Below are positions 55,673-64,000 of a stretch of DNA of 64,000 bases, piece by piece. Each line of letters opens with the position of its first letter. Position 1 is the stretch's first letter. Both the position numbers and the translations under genes were made by a program. The notes beneath the pieces were generated by a model. It had not been told where the DNA came from, made no database searches, and saw only the letters and a list, made by a program, of their open reading frames with translations. The DNA is from Tricholomella constricta (taxonomy: Eukaryota; Basidiomycota; Agaricomycetes; Agaricales; Lyophyllaceae), in contig JAACJP010000003.1 of assembly GCA_013368375.1 (NCBI GenBank), forward strand, positions 186,001 through 250,000, read 5' to 3'.

Positions 55673-56590
55673 GAAGTGTTAAAAGTTCCCAAACACGCAA
55701 GTGTGCAGGGCTAAAAGGATGGTTTGGACGAAGGTAAAGACGACCCGACTCGATATTAGTCGAACCGACGACGATGCGACGAGTGCGATGGTATGTGATA
55801 GTTCCCAGCTGGAACGGGTCGGCGACGCGACTGTTGATGTCGGTGACGCGACAACGAGACGAACGATGCTAAAACGGAGAACTCACGGGTTCGGGCGGCG
55901 GTTACGGGCGGACAGATACGGCGGTTTACTAGATTTACTACAGTGGCGACGGTTACGGCGGTTTGCGACGGGTTTATACGACGAGGACGGTTCAGGGACG
56001 ACGGAGACGATGGTTTTTGAGCTATTAACTCTGAACGTGAGGGAAAATACGGGCTATAATTCACTGGGGGACGGTAGGTACTACATGGGGTTTGTTTATA
56101 TGGTAAAGCCAGATCACCGACTCTTAGTGCGACCATGCAGGCGTTTCACGTTAGGTTGTCGCCAAGTCTGGTGCCGCGCGGTGCGTTTCTGAGGACAAGT
56201 CGAGTGTGGCGCGTTATTGATCGGATACCAGCGTCGGGTCGGATACGTGGTCAGGGCAGTCGGTGATTGCGGGACTCCGTGAGTTAGTCGGATCTGTGCC
56301 GTGAATAGGAGACGGAGTGGCTTTTGTTGGTAAGTACGTCATGGGTAAGGCGCCAAGTCGGGTGTTTGACGTTTTGACAGACGAACGTGCGTAGTCGCTT
56401 GGTGGCTACACGGTTACTCCGATCTCCGGCGCCCGTGAACGAGGTCGGCCGAGTTGGGTAGGTCGCGTTTAGGTCGGGAGTTGGTCGGCGAGTTGGTTGG
56501 CGAGTCGGTCGATACTGTCGCGTGCGTCTTTGGGCGGTTTACTGTGGTCGGGACGTCGGATCGGTGGCCAGCTGGAGAGGGTGCATATCA
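55606..56590 (-). repeat. 5' LTR of Ty3-B
   Basis: 985 bp, pairs with 43973-44957 over its whole length. Confidence 0.93.
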
Positions 56591-56832
56591 ACGTACATCC
56601 TCAGTGTTCCGAGATCGTGTGAAAAGCTGAGGATGGCAACACGACGAGCTGATGAATCATACATAAGCAATGAGGAAGAATAGGGACAAGTCCCAATAAG
56701 AAGGATCTACCAGGCATCAACACAGGTTGAGTGATGGAGGTGAAGTCCATGGTGATGATGAGGACGCCGTCATGGGTTGTGACTTGCTGGGGGCTGTACC
56801 ACCCTAAGTCCGCTGTAGCGCTGTACCGGGTC
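56591..56832. other. 242-bp gap between Ty3-B and Ty3-A
   Basis: No gene or repeat recognised. It is the only non-element sequence between the two retrotransposons. Confidence 0.6.
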
Positions 56833-57023
56833 TGTAACGGGCGTTACCGAATAAGGTAGCGATCGTTGTTTGTCTTTGTTTATTTCTAAAGGCGCTGGCT
56901 CTATATAGACAGCGCCTCTGTATTATATAATCTTTAGACTTATATACACCACTACTACACACAATCCAATACGCGGTCGTGTTTAGTCCGGTGTGAACCT
57001 TAAGTCTACAACCCATCCTTACA
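56833..57023 (+). repeat. 5' LTR of Ty3-A
   Basis: 191 bp from TGTAACGGGCG to CCTTACA. It starts with the palindrome GTAACG-GG-CGTTAC, which is conserved in the solo LTR. A TATATA box (56902-56907) lies at the centre of an imperfect inverted repeat with 11-bp arms (56890-56900 and 56907-56917, one mismatch). Confidence 0.9.
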
Positions 57024-57035
57024 GTTTTTTAAACA

Positions 57036-57050
57036 CCCTTGCTTCAAGGG
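57036..57050 (+). promoter_or_regulatory. Hairpin just inside the Ty3-A 5' LTR
   Basis: CCCTTG-CTT-CAAGGG, perfect stem, 12 nt after the LTR, flanked by two AACACCC repeats. It sits where a primer-binding site is expected, but no TGG-type tRNA site is present. Confidence 0.5.
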
Positions 57051-57082
57051 AACACCCCTACAATTCCAAATTTTATTGTGAC

Positions 57083-60000
57083 ATGTCCAATAAAAATAGA
57101 AAGAAGACTTCGAAACCGAAGTCTTCTGACCGAATTCGGTCGAGTTCTGTTGCTCCGGACAACCCGCGGGAGCCAGATGATAATCCCTCGGGGAGTGGAG
57201 TTGCCGAAATCGGAGGCAATAACGAAGTGCCGCGTGACGTGGCGACGACGACACTTGATGATGACTACCATCATCAAGAGGACGAACGCAGCAGCGGTCG
57301 CCCTCAGAGCGCGGTACTGGCCACGGCCAGGATAACCCCGATAGTGGAGACTATCGAGAAACTCGAGTCTAGCGACAGGAAAGCCCTGACCTCGGAATTA
57401 CGAGGACAGGACAGCGATGAGAAAGGAGGAGTATTTCCTCACCCCTTCGATAACATATCGAGGAAGTCAGTCAAGATGCGGGATGACGAAAATCGCCATA
57501 CCGCCATTTTCGGCGAAAGCGAGCTGACGGATTTACCGGACTCGCGATCATCGAAGACAATGTCTACGGCCACCCGTCAAAAACGACGGGCGGACAAGAA
57601 ACCGATGAAAGAGGAGACGAGAAGCACCAGAGTGCCCCCGTCTACTGCAGTAGACGATAAGGATCTACTGATTGAAAGCATCGTACTAGGGGTACGAATG
57701 CTCAGTCGAGACGGACTGATGCCCGCTCGAGAGACACTGGTAGAATTAGTCAACGATGCATTCGTGAAATGCGTCGGGATGTCCGACAGCGAAACAGCTA
57801 TTGGGCACTACCGGGAACTGGTAGTAGAGAACATTGTTCTCCAACTACGAACAGGGGGAAAGACCGGGGTGACCCCACCCCGGGAAGAATTGGTCAAACG
57901 AGTAACGAGCGGCATTCGAGAATGCGCCTCGGGACTCGCTGATAGCGCCGTGAACGCGCCGCGACTGAGTAGTCGAGGAGAGCGAGGAACGGAACCACTG
58001 CCATTGTCCACCGACACGATGGAAGTGGTGAATCAGAGTTTGCGAAAGCCGCGTCAAATAGACGAGACAAGCTCGCAAGCAAGGACAAGGCATGCGGCAT
58101 ATGAGCGAGCCATGAACCCACCCCAGGCGGGGCAAACAACCACGTCCGCTAGCCGGACAATGGAGCTATCAGGAGCGGGACCCACGTCGTATCGACGAGG
58201 ACCATCATGCGATGACGAAATAGTCACACATTGGGGAACGCCTGAGGGTACTAGGAACGAACAGGGTCAATGGACGCGTAGAGGAAGTGCACAGATTAGT
58301 CTGGACACTACCAGGCCAAGGCAGGGGACGGGGAGCGTGAACAATCACGTACCCGACGAGGACGAAGAGGTATTAGATTCCGAGGAAGAAGGGGAATCTG
58401 AGAGCGAAGTCGACGAGAGGAACGACTACGATCGGAGGTCTGCTCAAGGACGCCGATCAACGACGAGGAGCGTGCAAGGAGGGATACCACGACCTGGGTC
58501 AGGGCGTGGTATACAAGCGGGAGCTACGGTCAGAGCACCGCAGAACCCAACACAGAGCTTAACATCTCCACAGCCGCAGTACTACGGCAGTGTTCGACTT
58601 CCAAGTAGAACACCGGGCGCTGCGCCAGCAGAGACACAGAGGACGCGGGATGCCGCGTCCAGGCCGGTGAGGTCGTTTGGATCTGGCGGGTTGCAACGCC
58701 AAGGCGACTACCTGCGGAAGGTGCATGGGCGGTACCACGCAACTATTGATGAGAAGCTGGAAAGCCCCATCGCGCTACCGCAAGGTATTAAACCAGGCGG
58801 ACTAAGAGTTCCAATGCCCGACTATTATGGGGGAACACCAAGTATGGAAGTATTCGATGCTTGGTTATATGGATTGCTCCGCTGGATGGAAATCAGCCAG
58901 TTGGGTGGGGACGAGCGTGAACGGGAAAGAATCTCGTACACAGGAATGTACCTCAAAGGACCCGCCGCGGTGTGGTTTACGGATAACGTCGATGGCATTA
59001 ACCGACGACGCCGGGAATGGTCCCTCAAGGACGTGATAACGGGATTGTACGACCGTTTTATTCACGAGGCATCTTTACAGGATGCATACGTCGGATTTGA
59101 AGGTGCGACGTACAACAACGAGGGAGGAATTAGCGAATTCTTCCATCAATTAAAGAGGTATGCGGAGCGGATGGCGATGCAGCCCGACCCGTATACGTTC
59201 AAGAGGAGATTCCTGTTAGGAATTCCCCGGTATCTGCGAAAGGAGATACTGAGCAGAGGATTCACGGCGGAAACGTCGCGAATGAGCGAAATACTCGAGG
59301 CCGGCATGAAAGTCGAGCAAGCCAACAGAGTACTGCGAGGATACGACGAGTATGAATCGTCGATCAAGAAGACGCAGATAAAGTGGGAGCCGCCCAGCCC
59401 GAAAACTACGGGTAAGCCCGACCCTGGGGGTCGGGGTGCGTACAGAGCGACGCAGGGCGGCGGGCTGAAGGTCGAGCCCAGAATGGATAACAAGGAGAAG
59501 AAGCCGAGTGTAACGGCAGGAAAAGACACTGGAGGGGATACCAAGTCCCCAGCAGAAAAGCGGCTAGCTTGCTTTGAATGCGGCAGCCTGGAACACTTTG
59601 CGCGGAGTCGCAAGTGCCCCAAAAATAAAGCACACACCGCGCGATTGAACGCGGTGCGAGATATTGTGGACGATACGTCGGACACAGAAGAGGCTGAGGA
59701 CAGCCATTGTGAAAGACATAGCTGTGACAGGCCACCCGGCAGGTCACTAGGAACGGTTCAGGAAGAACCGGAAGAGGAAGAGACGCCCCTCATCGGGGAA
59801 CAGTACGAGTCCGAAGGCGAGGATTATGCCCTCGAACAGTACGAGGAGTATGATACGGAGGACGGGGGATGCACGGTCGAACGACTGTGCTACGGTCGAG
59901 CCGTAATTGAAGAAGAGGAAGATGACGGACTCCCACTGCTAGTGGAAGTCAGTGACAGCGAGTCGGAAGACGAGGGAGAAAGTGCCCAGGTCTTCGCAGT

Positions 60001-60532
60001 GCGAACGGAGATGGGACCGGGGGCGGGCCTGCATCCTATTGTGGTTAAGAAGTCAACACGACTACTTAAGCGACCGACACGCAAAGCAACGGAGCGTCAG
60101 TGCTTTACAGCGCTGGTGGAAATCAACGGGCTGAAAGCGTTTACGCTTTTTGATTCGGGCTGCACGGCGGAAGCGGTGTCGCCGGAATTCGCGAGAGTTG
60201 CGAATATGAAGGTGCATCAGCTCGAAGAGGTGGTGCCATTGCAACTTGGAACGAAAGGGAGCCGGTCCGTTATTAACTACGGGACGTCGGTGCCACTACG
60301 GTATGAGGCCGTGGATGTCCAAGTATACTTTGACATCGTGAACCTAGATAAGTACGACGCCATTATCGGAGTCGCACTGATGAGGCAGCTGGATATCGAG
60401 CTCGATTTCAGGCATAACTGCGTAAGAGTAGCGGGGATACCAGCCCCGACGTTTACGGTCGAAGAAGAGACGCGGGAAATGGCGCGCCGCAGCGCATTGC
60501 GACGCAGCGACGCGGGACACAGTCATGAATGA
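57083..60532 (+). CDS. Ty3-A Gag-protease polyprotein
   Basis: 1149 residues from MSNKNRKKTSKPKSSDR (57083), the first ATG after the LTR in the frame; the frame is also open back into the LTR. The first about 550 residues are hydrophilic and charged, much longer than usual for Ty3 Gag. The retrotransposon capsid-like domain follows (PDYYGGTPSMEVFDAWLYGL, KGPAAVWFTDN, FIHEASLQDAYVGFE, RRFLLGIPRYLRKEIL; about 58815-59260). The zinc knuckle CFECGSLEHFARSRKC (about 59572-59620) has C-x2-C-x4-H-x6-C spacing, two residues longer than canonical. After an acidic linker comes the aspartic protease: TLFDSGCTAEAVSPEFA (about 60141-60200) and YDAIIGVALMRQLDIELD. It ends at TGA 60530-60532, followed in frame by pol. 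Confidence 0.9.
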   Translation: MSNKNRKKTSKPKSSDRIRSSSVAPDNPREPDDNPSGSGVAEIGGNNEVPRDVATTTLDDDYHHQEDERSSGRPQSAVLATARITPIVETIEKLESSDRKALTSELRGQDSDEKGGVFPHPFDNISRKSVKMRDDENRHTAIFGESELTDLPDSRSSKTMSTATRQKRRADKKPMKEETRSTRVPPSTAVDDKDLLIESIVLGVRMLSRDGLMPARETLVELVNDAFVKCVGMSDSETAIGHYRELVVENIVLQLRTGGKTGVTPPREELVKRVTSGIRECASGLADSAVNAPRLSSRGERGTEPLPLSTDTMEVVNQSLRKPRQIDETSSQARTRHAAYERAMNPPQAGQTTTSASRTMELSGAGPTSYRRGPSCDDEIVTHWGTPEGTRNEQGQWTRRGSAQISLDTTRPRQGTGSVNNHVPDEDEEVLDSEEEGESESEVDERNDYDRRSAQGRRSTTRSVQGGIPRPGSGRGIQAGATVRAPQNPTQSLTSPQPQYYGSVRLPSRTPGAAPAETQRTRDAASRPVRSFGSGGLQRQGDYLRKVHGRYHATIDEKLESPIALPQGIKPGGLRVPMPDYYGGTPSMEVFDAWLYGLLRWMEISQLGGDERERERISYTGMYLKGPAAVWFTDNVDGINRRRREWSLKDVITGLYDRFIHEASLQDAYVGFEGATYNNEGGISEFFHQLKRYAERMAMQPDPYTFKRRFLLGIPRYLRKEILSRGFTAETSRMSEILEAGMKVEQANRVLRGYDEYESSIKKTQIKWEPPSPKTTGKPDPGGRGAYRATQGGGLKVEPRMDNKEKKPSVTAGKDTGGDTKSPAEKRLACFECGSLEHFARSRKCPKNKAHTARLNAVRDIVDDTSDTEEAEDSHCERHSCDRPPGRSLGTVQEEPEEEETPLIGEQYESEGEDYALEQYEEYDTEDGGCTVERLCYGRAVIEEEEDDGLPLLVEVSDSESEDEGESAQVFAVRTEMGPGAGLHPIVVKKSTRLLKRPTRKATERQCFTALVEINGLKAFTLFDSGCTAEAVSPEFARVANMKVHQLEEVVPLQLGTKGSRSVINYGTSVPLRYEAVDVQVYFDIVNLDKYDAIIGVALMRQLDIELDFRHNCVRVAGIPAPTFTVEEETREMARRSALRRSDAGHSHE

Positions 60533-60538
60533 CTACCG
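60530..60538 (+). promoter_or_regulatory. Candidate stop-codon readthrough site (TGA CTA)
   Basis: The Gag-PR frame ends GAA TGA CTA CCG and continues open in the same frame to the window end. UGA followed by CUA is a known leaky context, used by some viruses and eukaryotic readthrough genes. It would yield Gag-PR plus a minor Gag-Pol product. Confidence 0.75.
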
Positions 60539-63500
60539 CGGGAAGGACGAGTGCGAGTGGTCGAAGATGCTGATGAACGACCACCGCAACAGGGACTGGC
60601 ATTGAGCGAGCCCCTGATGATATTGGAGAGTGATTATTCGGCGGATAACGGCCGAGAATCGGGGACAGCGCACCGGGTTAGGGAACCGGGAGAGCCGCAG
60701 ACGGCTAAACGACGTCAGCAGGTGGTGATCGAGGAAGAGGTCGACATAGAAGCGTCGACAGCGGGAATGGGCCTGCCACGGTCGTTCCCAGTGATAATGG
60801 AAGACGATGACCTCTTGACAACGGAGGACATCGAGAGAATGGTGGATGAAGCACCCGACATTCTCAAGAGTGGCAGATCAAAGTATCACACTCTGAAGGA
60901 CCTGCGGGAAATCGAGGAGATCGTGCAGGAATTCACGCGATCGCGGTACCCCGACCGGGTACAGCGAGAGGCGATACGCGCCACATTTCCGGTTATACCG
61001 GAAGACGAGGACCCGTTTACAAACCCGCAGCTAAGTGAAGCGCTGAGAGCGGTGACGGACCTACATCAGGAGAGAGTGGCCGGGATGGGCACACTCACGG
61101 AAGAAGACATACCGAGGCTGCGCGCAGCCTGGATGGAGTCCTGTAAGGACATACTGCATGGGGTACCGGAGGAACTGCCGCCAGTACGAGGTGTGAATCA
61201 TCACATCAATTTAATCGATGACGACAAGTTGTATCATTACCACTTGCCGCGGTGTCCGGATTCACTCCGAACGCAACTTATGGAGAAAATAGCACGGTAT
61301 ACGCGTGCCGGCTGGTGGGAATCAGTGCAGACGTCGCAGGCGGCGCCGATGCTGTGTATTCCGAAGAAGGACGGCCGACTGCGAACAGCAGTCGACGGTC
61401 GGAAAAGAAATGCGAACACGATCAAGGACGTGACGCCATTCCCGGACCAGGACCAGATTAGACTGGACGTGGCGAGGGCGAAGATTCGATCAAAAATCGA
61501 CTTTTCGGATGCGTACGAACAAGTACGCGTTCATCCACCAGACGTGCATAAGAGTGCATTCGCGACAGTGTTTGGCACGTTTGTGAGCCACACTATGCAA
61601 ATTGGCGACTGCAACGCACCCGCGACGTTCCAGCGGGTGATGACAATGATATTCCGAGATTTTATCGGTATATTTTTACATGTATATTTGGATGATCTAT
61701 TTGTATTTAGTTCATCGGTAGAGGAGCATGAGAAGCATCTCAAGCTTATATTCAATAAAATTAGGGAGAATAAGTTCTACCTAAAAGAGGAGAAGTGTGA
61801 GCTCTACTCGGATAGAGTAGACTGCTTGGGGCATGTAATCGACGACAAGGGATTACACGCAACGGCGGACAAGATGGCGCGCATTCGAGAATGGCGCAGG
61901 CCGAGGAACTATGGAGATATCCAGAGGTTCCTGGGCCTTGTACAATATCTGGCACACTTTTTACCAGATATATCGGCATACACGACGCCGCTGTCAGCAA
62001 TGACGCAGAACGGACAGGCGTTCGCCTGGCGGCCATTACACGAGTCGTGTTTTCAGGCAATAAAGGACGCGTGCTGTAGGACACCGGTACTAGTACCGCT
62101 GGACCACAACAAAGATGAACCGATATGGGTTATCTGCGACGCGTCGGTGTCCGGAGTCGGAGCGATGTATGGACAGGGACCGACATGGCAGACATGTCGG
62201 CCGGCGGGATTCATGTCCCGCAAATTCACTGATGCGCAACGGCATTATCGTGTCTTCGAACAAGAAACGATAGCAATACTGGAGGCTCTCCTCAAATGGG
62301 AGGACAAGCTGATCGGGTACCGAATACATGTGGTAACCGATCATAAAGCGTTGGAATTTTTCCAGACGCAGAGGCGACTATCTAGTCGTCAGACGAGATG
62401 GATGGAATATCTATCTCGGTTCGACTTTGACATTAGATATGTCAAAGGCTCATTGAATAAGGTGGCAGACGCTCTGTCCAGATACCACAAAAGTGATGTC
62501 TGGGATGATAAGTTCACAATGAACGACTACGTCAACGCTGACGTCCGGCTGGATCCCAGGCATGATGATCTGCCTTGGGATAGAGTGCGGGAGGTAGTGG
62601 ATCAAGTCGTCGAGCGGCAGATCCAGATGAAGGAGATCAAGCAGGAGCACAGCAGCATAGCAGTGCTCCGGGACATGGTACAAGAAAGAGATGTGAGGGC
62701 GGCAGCGCTAGCAGCGGCCGCAGAGACGGGTGAGACGACGTTACCCAAGGAAGGCGGGGAAGATGACCCCACCGTCTTTAAATCGAGGGACCGCGGGACG
62801 CATCTGCGGGTACAGGTCGAGAACGGGGCAGGGAATGAAACATTCCTGGCCGCGGTGATAGCGGGTTACGAGAGCGACCCGCTATTCAAGAAGATAGTAG
62901 GTGCACCAGCACAGCATCCGTCCTTTCGAGTAGCCGAGGGACTGGTGTGGGGGAAAAACAGGGGCGGAGAGGAGGTGCTATGCATCCCATCCGCGAAAAA
63001 CGGAGAACAGTCGCTGCACGGGCAAGTTATTGACCGGGCACATAGAGTGGTTGGACATTTCGGTCCGCAACGCACCGCCGACTACGTGAGACGGTGGTAC
63101 TGGTGGCCGCGACTTCAGAAGGAAGTCGAGATTTTTTGTGCGTCATGCCAAACGTGCATGACGACGAAGGGAGAGTACCGGATGCCCGCGGGGCTGGTAC
63201 ACTCACTACCGATACCAACGACACCATGGGAGTCGATTGGGATGGACTTCGTGGGACCATTCCCGGAAGTAGACGGATACAACTATTTATGGGTAGTGGT
63301 ATGCAGGATGACGTCCCAGGTACATCTGGTACCATTGAACACGAGAACGACAGCATCACAGTTGTCGTGGATATATATGAGGGAAGTGGTGCGTTTGCAC
63401 GGTCTTCCCAGCTCGATCGTGTGCGATCGAGACCCCAAGTTTACGTCGAAGTGGTGGAAGGAACTACATCGACTAATGGGATCGACATTGTTAATGTCGA

Positions 63501-64000
63501 CAGCATTCCATCCGCAGACGGATGGAGCGACGGAGAGAGCAAATCGGTCGATCGCACAGATCATCCGAGCATGTATTCGCCCGGACCAGAAGGACTGGGT
63601 GGTGGCGCTACCGATGGTCGAGTTCGCGATAAACTCGAGCATTAGTGCAGCAACGGGGCTCGCACCGTTCGAAGCAAACCATGGGTTTATACCGACGGTT
63701 ATGACAAAAATGGACTCGGGGACGAAGGCGCCACCGGGAGTACAGGAATTCGCAGCCAATGCGCTGCGGAATATGGCAGCAGCACATGACGCGATTATCG
63801 CGGCGCGTACGTTTCAGAGGCACCACGCGAATACGCGTCGACGCGCTGACCCAACGATAAGTAAAGACGACCTCGTCTACTTATCAACGGACAACTTATC
63901 TTTGCCCTCGGGAAGGGCAGGTAAGTTGTTGCCTAAATATGTGGGCCCGTATCGGGTCCTCGAGGCATTTCCGGAGACATCCAACTATGTATTGGAATTG
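60533..64000 (+). CDS. Ty3-A Pol: RT, RNase H and integrase (partial at the window edge)
   Basis: In the Gag frame with no stop to base 64000 (1156 codons present). A linker with acidic text is followed by RT: SQAAPMLCIPKKDGRLRTAV, SKIDFSDAYEQVRVHP, THTMQ-like IGDCNAPATFQRVM and the active site YLDDLFVFSSS (61685 onward). RNase H: VICDASVSGVGAMYGQG, FEQETIAILEALLKW and VTDHKALEF. Integrase: a zinc domain with HRVVGHFGPQRT and CASCQTC (about 63040-63165), then the catalytic acids in GMDFVGPFPE, VCDRDPKFTSKWW and TDGATERANRS (about 63240-63545), then the GPY/F module LLPKYVGPYRVLEAFPE at the edge. All catalytic residues seen are intact. A chromodomain, if any, would be beyond the window. Confidence 0.93.

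Larger units (their letters stand above)
43973..56590 (-). mobile_element. Ty3/gypsy LTR retrotransposon Ty3-B (12.6 kb) with antisense accessory genes
   Basis: Two 985-bp LTRs (43973-44957 and 55606-56590) with TG...CA ends, gag-PR-RT-RH-IN on the minus strand, a candidate PBS next to the right (5') LTR and a polypurine tract next to the left (3') LTR. Between the end of pol (48964) and the 3' LTR lie 4 kb carrying two plus-strand spliced genes. The LTRs differ at roughly 30 positions by eye, mostly transitions. The coding region has nonsense codons, a frameshift and a nested solo LTR, so this copy is dead. No matching target-site duplication is seen (CGCGC left, ACGTA right). Confidence 0.92.
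56833..64000 (+). mobile_element. Ty3/gypsy LTR retrotransposon Ty3-A, 5' 7.2 kb (runs off the window)
   Basis: A 191-bp 5' LTR, then gag-PR and RT-RH-IN in one reading frame separated by a single TGA. No other stop or frame change was found across 6.9 kb of codons, so this is probably a young and possibly active copy. The 3' LTR is outside the window. The base before the LTR belongs to the 56591-56832 gap (GGGTC is the expected duplication to look for at the far end). Confidence 0.93.

Noticed and set aside
43968..56595. Target-site duplication for Ty3-B.
   Set aside because: The five bases on each side (CGCGC and ACGTA) do not match, so none is claimed; rearrangement or drift is possible.
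63094..63645. A 183-codon plus-strand frame at the integrase.
   Set aside because: It overlaps the intact integrase in another frame and lacks motifs.

Overview
The window looks like a piece of a mushroom-forming basidiomycete (Agaricomycete) genome. Genes are split by many short GT-AG introns of about 45-60 bp. The host genes read like basidiomycete orthologues, and several families seen here (Tet-like 2OG-Fe oxygenases, tyrosine-recombinase retroelements with KYEDD-type reverse transcriptase, large DUF6570 Helitrons) are typical of that group. No rRNA, CRISPR array or convincing tRNA was seen.

Left third (1-22.6 kb), host genes and gene relics: the 3' part of DNA polymerase alpha (POL1, 1-3676, +), a calpain-like protease (4265-7006, +), an HNH-type zinc-binding nuclease-like gene (7990-9306, -), a truncated intradiol dioxygenase (9.7-10.3 kb, +), an F-box/LRR-like gene (10490-11508, -), a broken NT-C2 (EEIG1/EHBP1) gene (12.5-13.8 kb, +), a Tet-like 2OG-Fe(II) oxygenase (15349-17270, -), a head-to-tail chimera of INO1 and ABC-transporter fragments (18.5-21.0 kb, +) and a frameshifted agaric family gene (21.6-22.6 kb, -). 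Tandem repeats lie between them.

Middle (22.6-36.8 kb): a 134-bp tandem repeat, a multi-exon gene of unknown function (23.6-26.5 kb) and a large Helitron. The Helitron has a 2288-residue Rep/helicase frame that is open throughout, followed 5 bp later by a ubiquitin-protease-like ORF.

Right half (37-64 kb), almost wholly retroelements: a DIRS-order tyrosine-recombinase retrotransposon with direct terminal repeats (37053-43030, decayed); a 12.6-kb minus-strand Ty3/gypsy element with 985-bp LTRs (43973-56590, here called Ty3-B); and the 5' 7.2 kb of a second, apparently intact plus-strand Ty3/gypsy element (56833 to the window edge, Ty3-A). A 192-bp solo LTR related to the Ty3-A LTR sits inside the reverse transcriptase of Ty3-B with a 5-bp target-site duplication, which dates it after Ty3-B.

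Most unusual points: (1) Ty3-B carries, antisense to gag-pol between the end of pol and its 3' LTR, two spliced paralogous genes, one with an exact Zn(II)2Cys6 spacing. (2) Ty3-B repeats its polypurine-tract 16-mer at the element's midpoint, like a central PPT, and again before the second antisense gene. (3) Ty3-A Gag-PR and RT-RH-IN are in one frame split by a single TGA followed by CTA, a known leaky-stop context. (4) The Helitron carries a cysteine protease of the ubiquitin-hydrolase type. (5) Many relics carry C-to-T-like lesions. All assignments come from reading the sequence and remembered family motifs; no searches were run.
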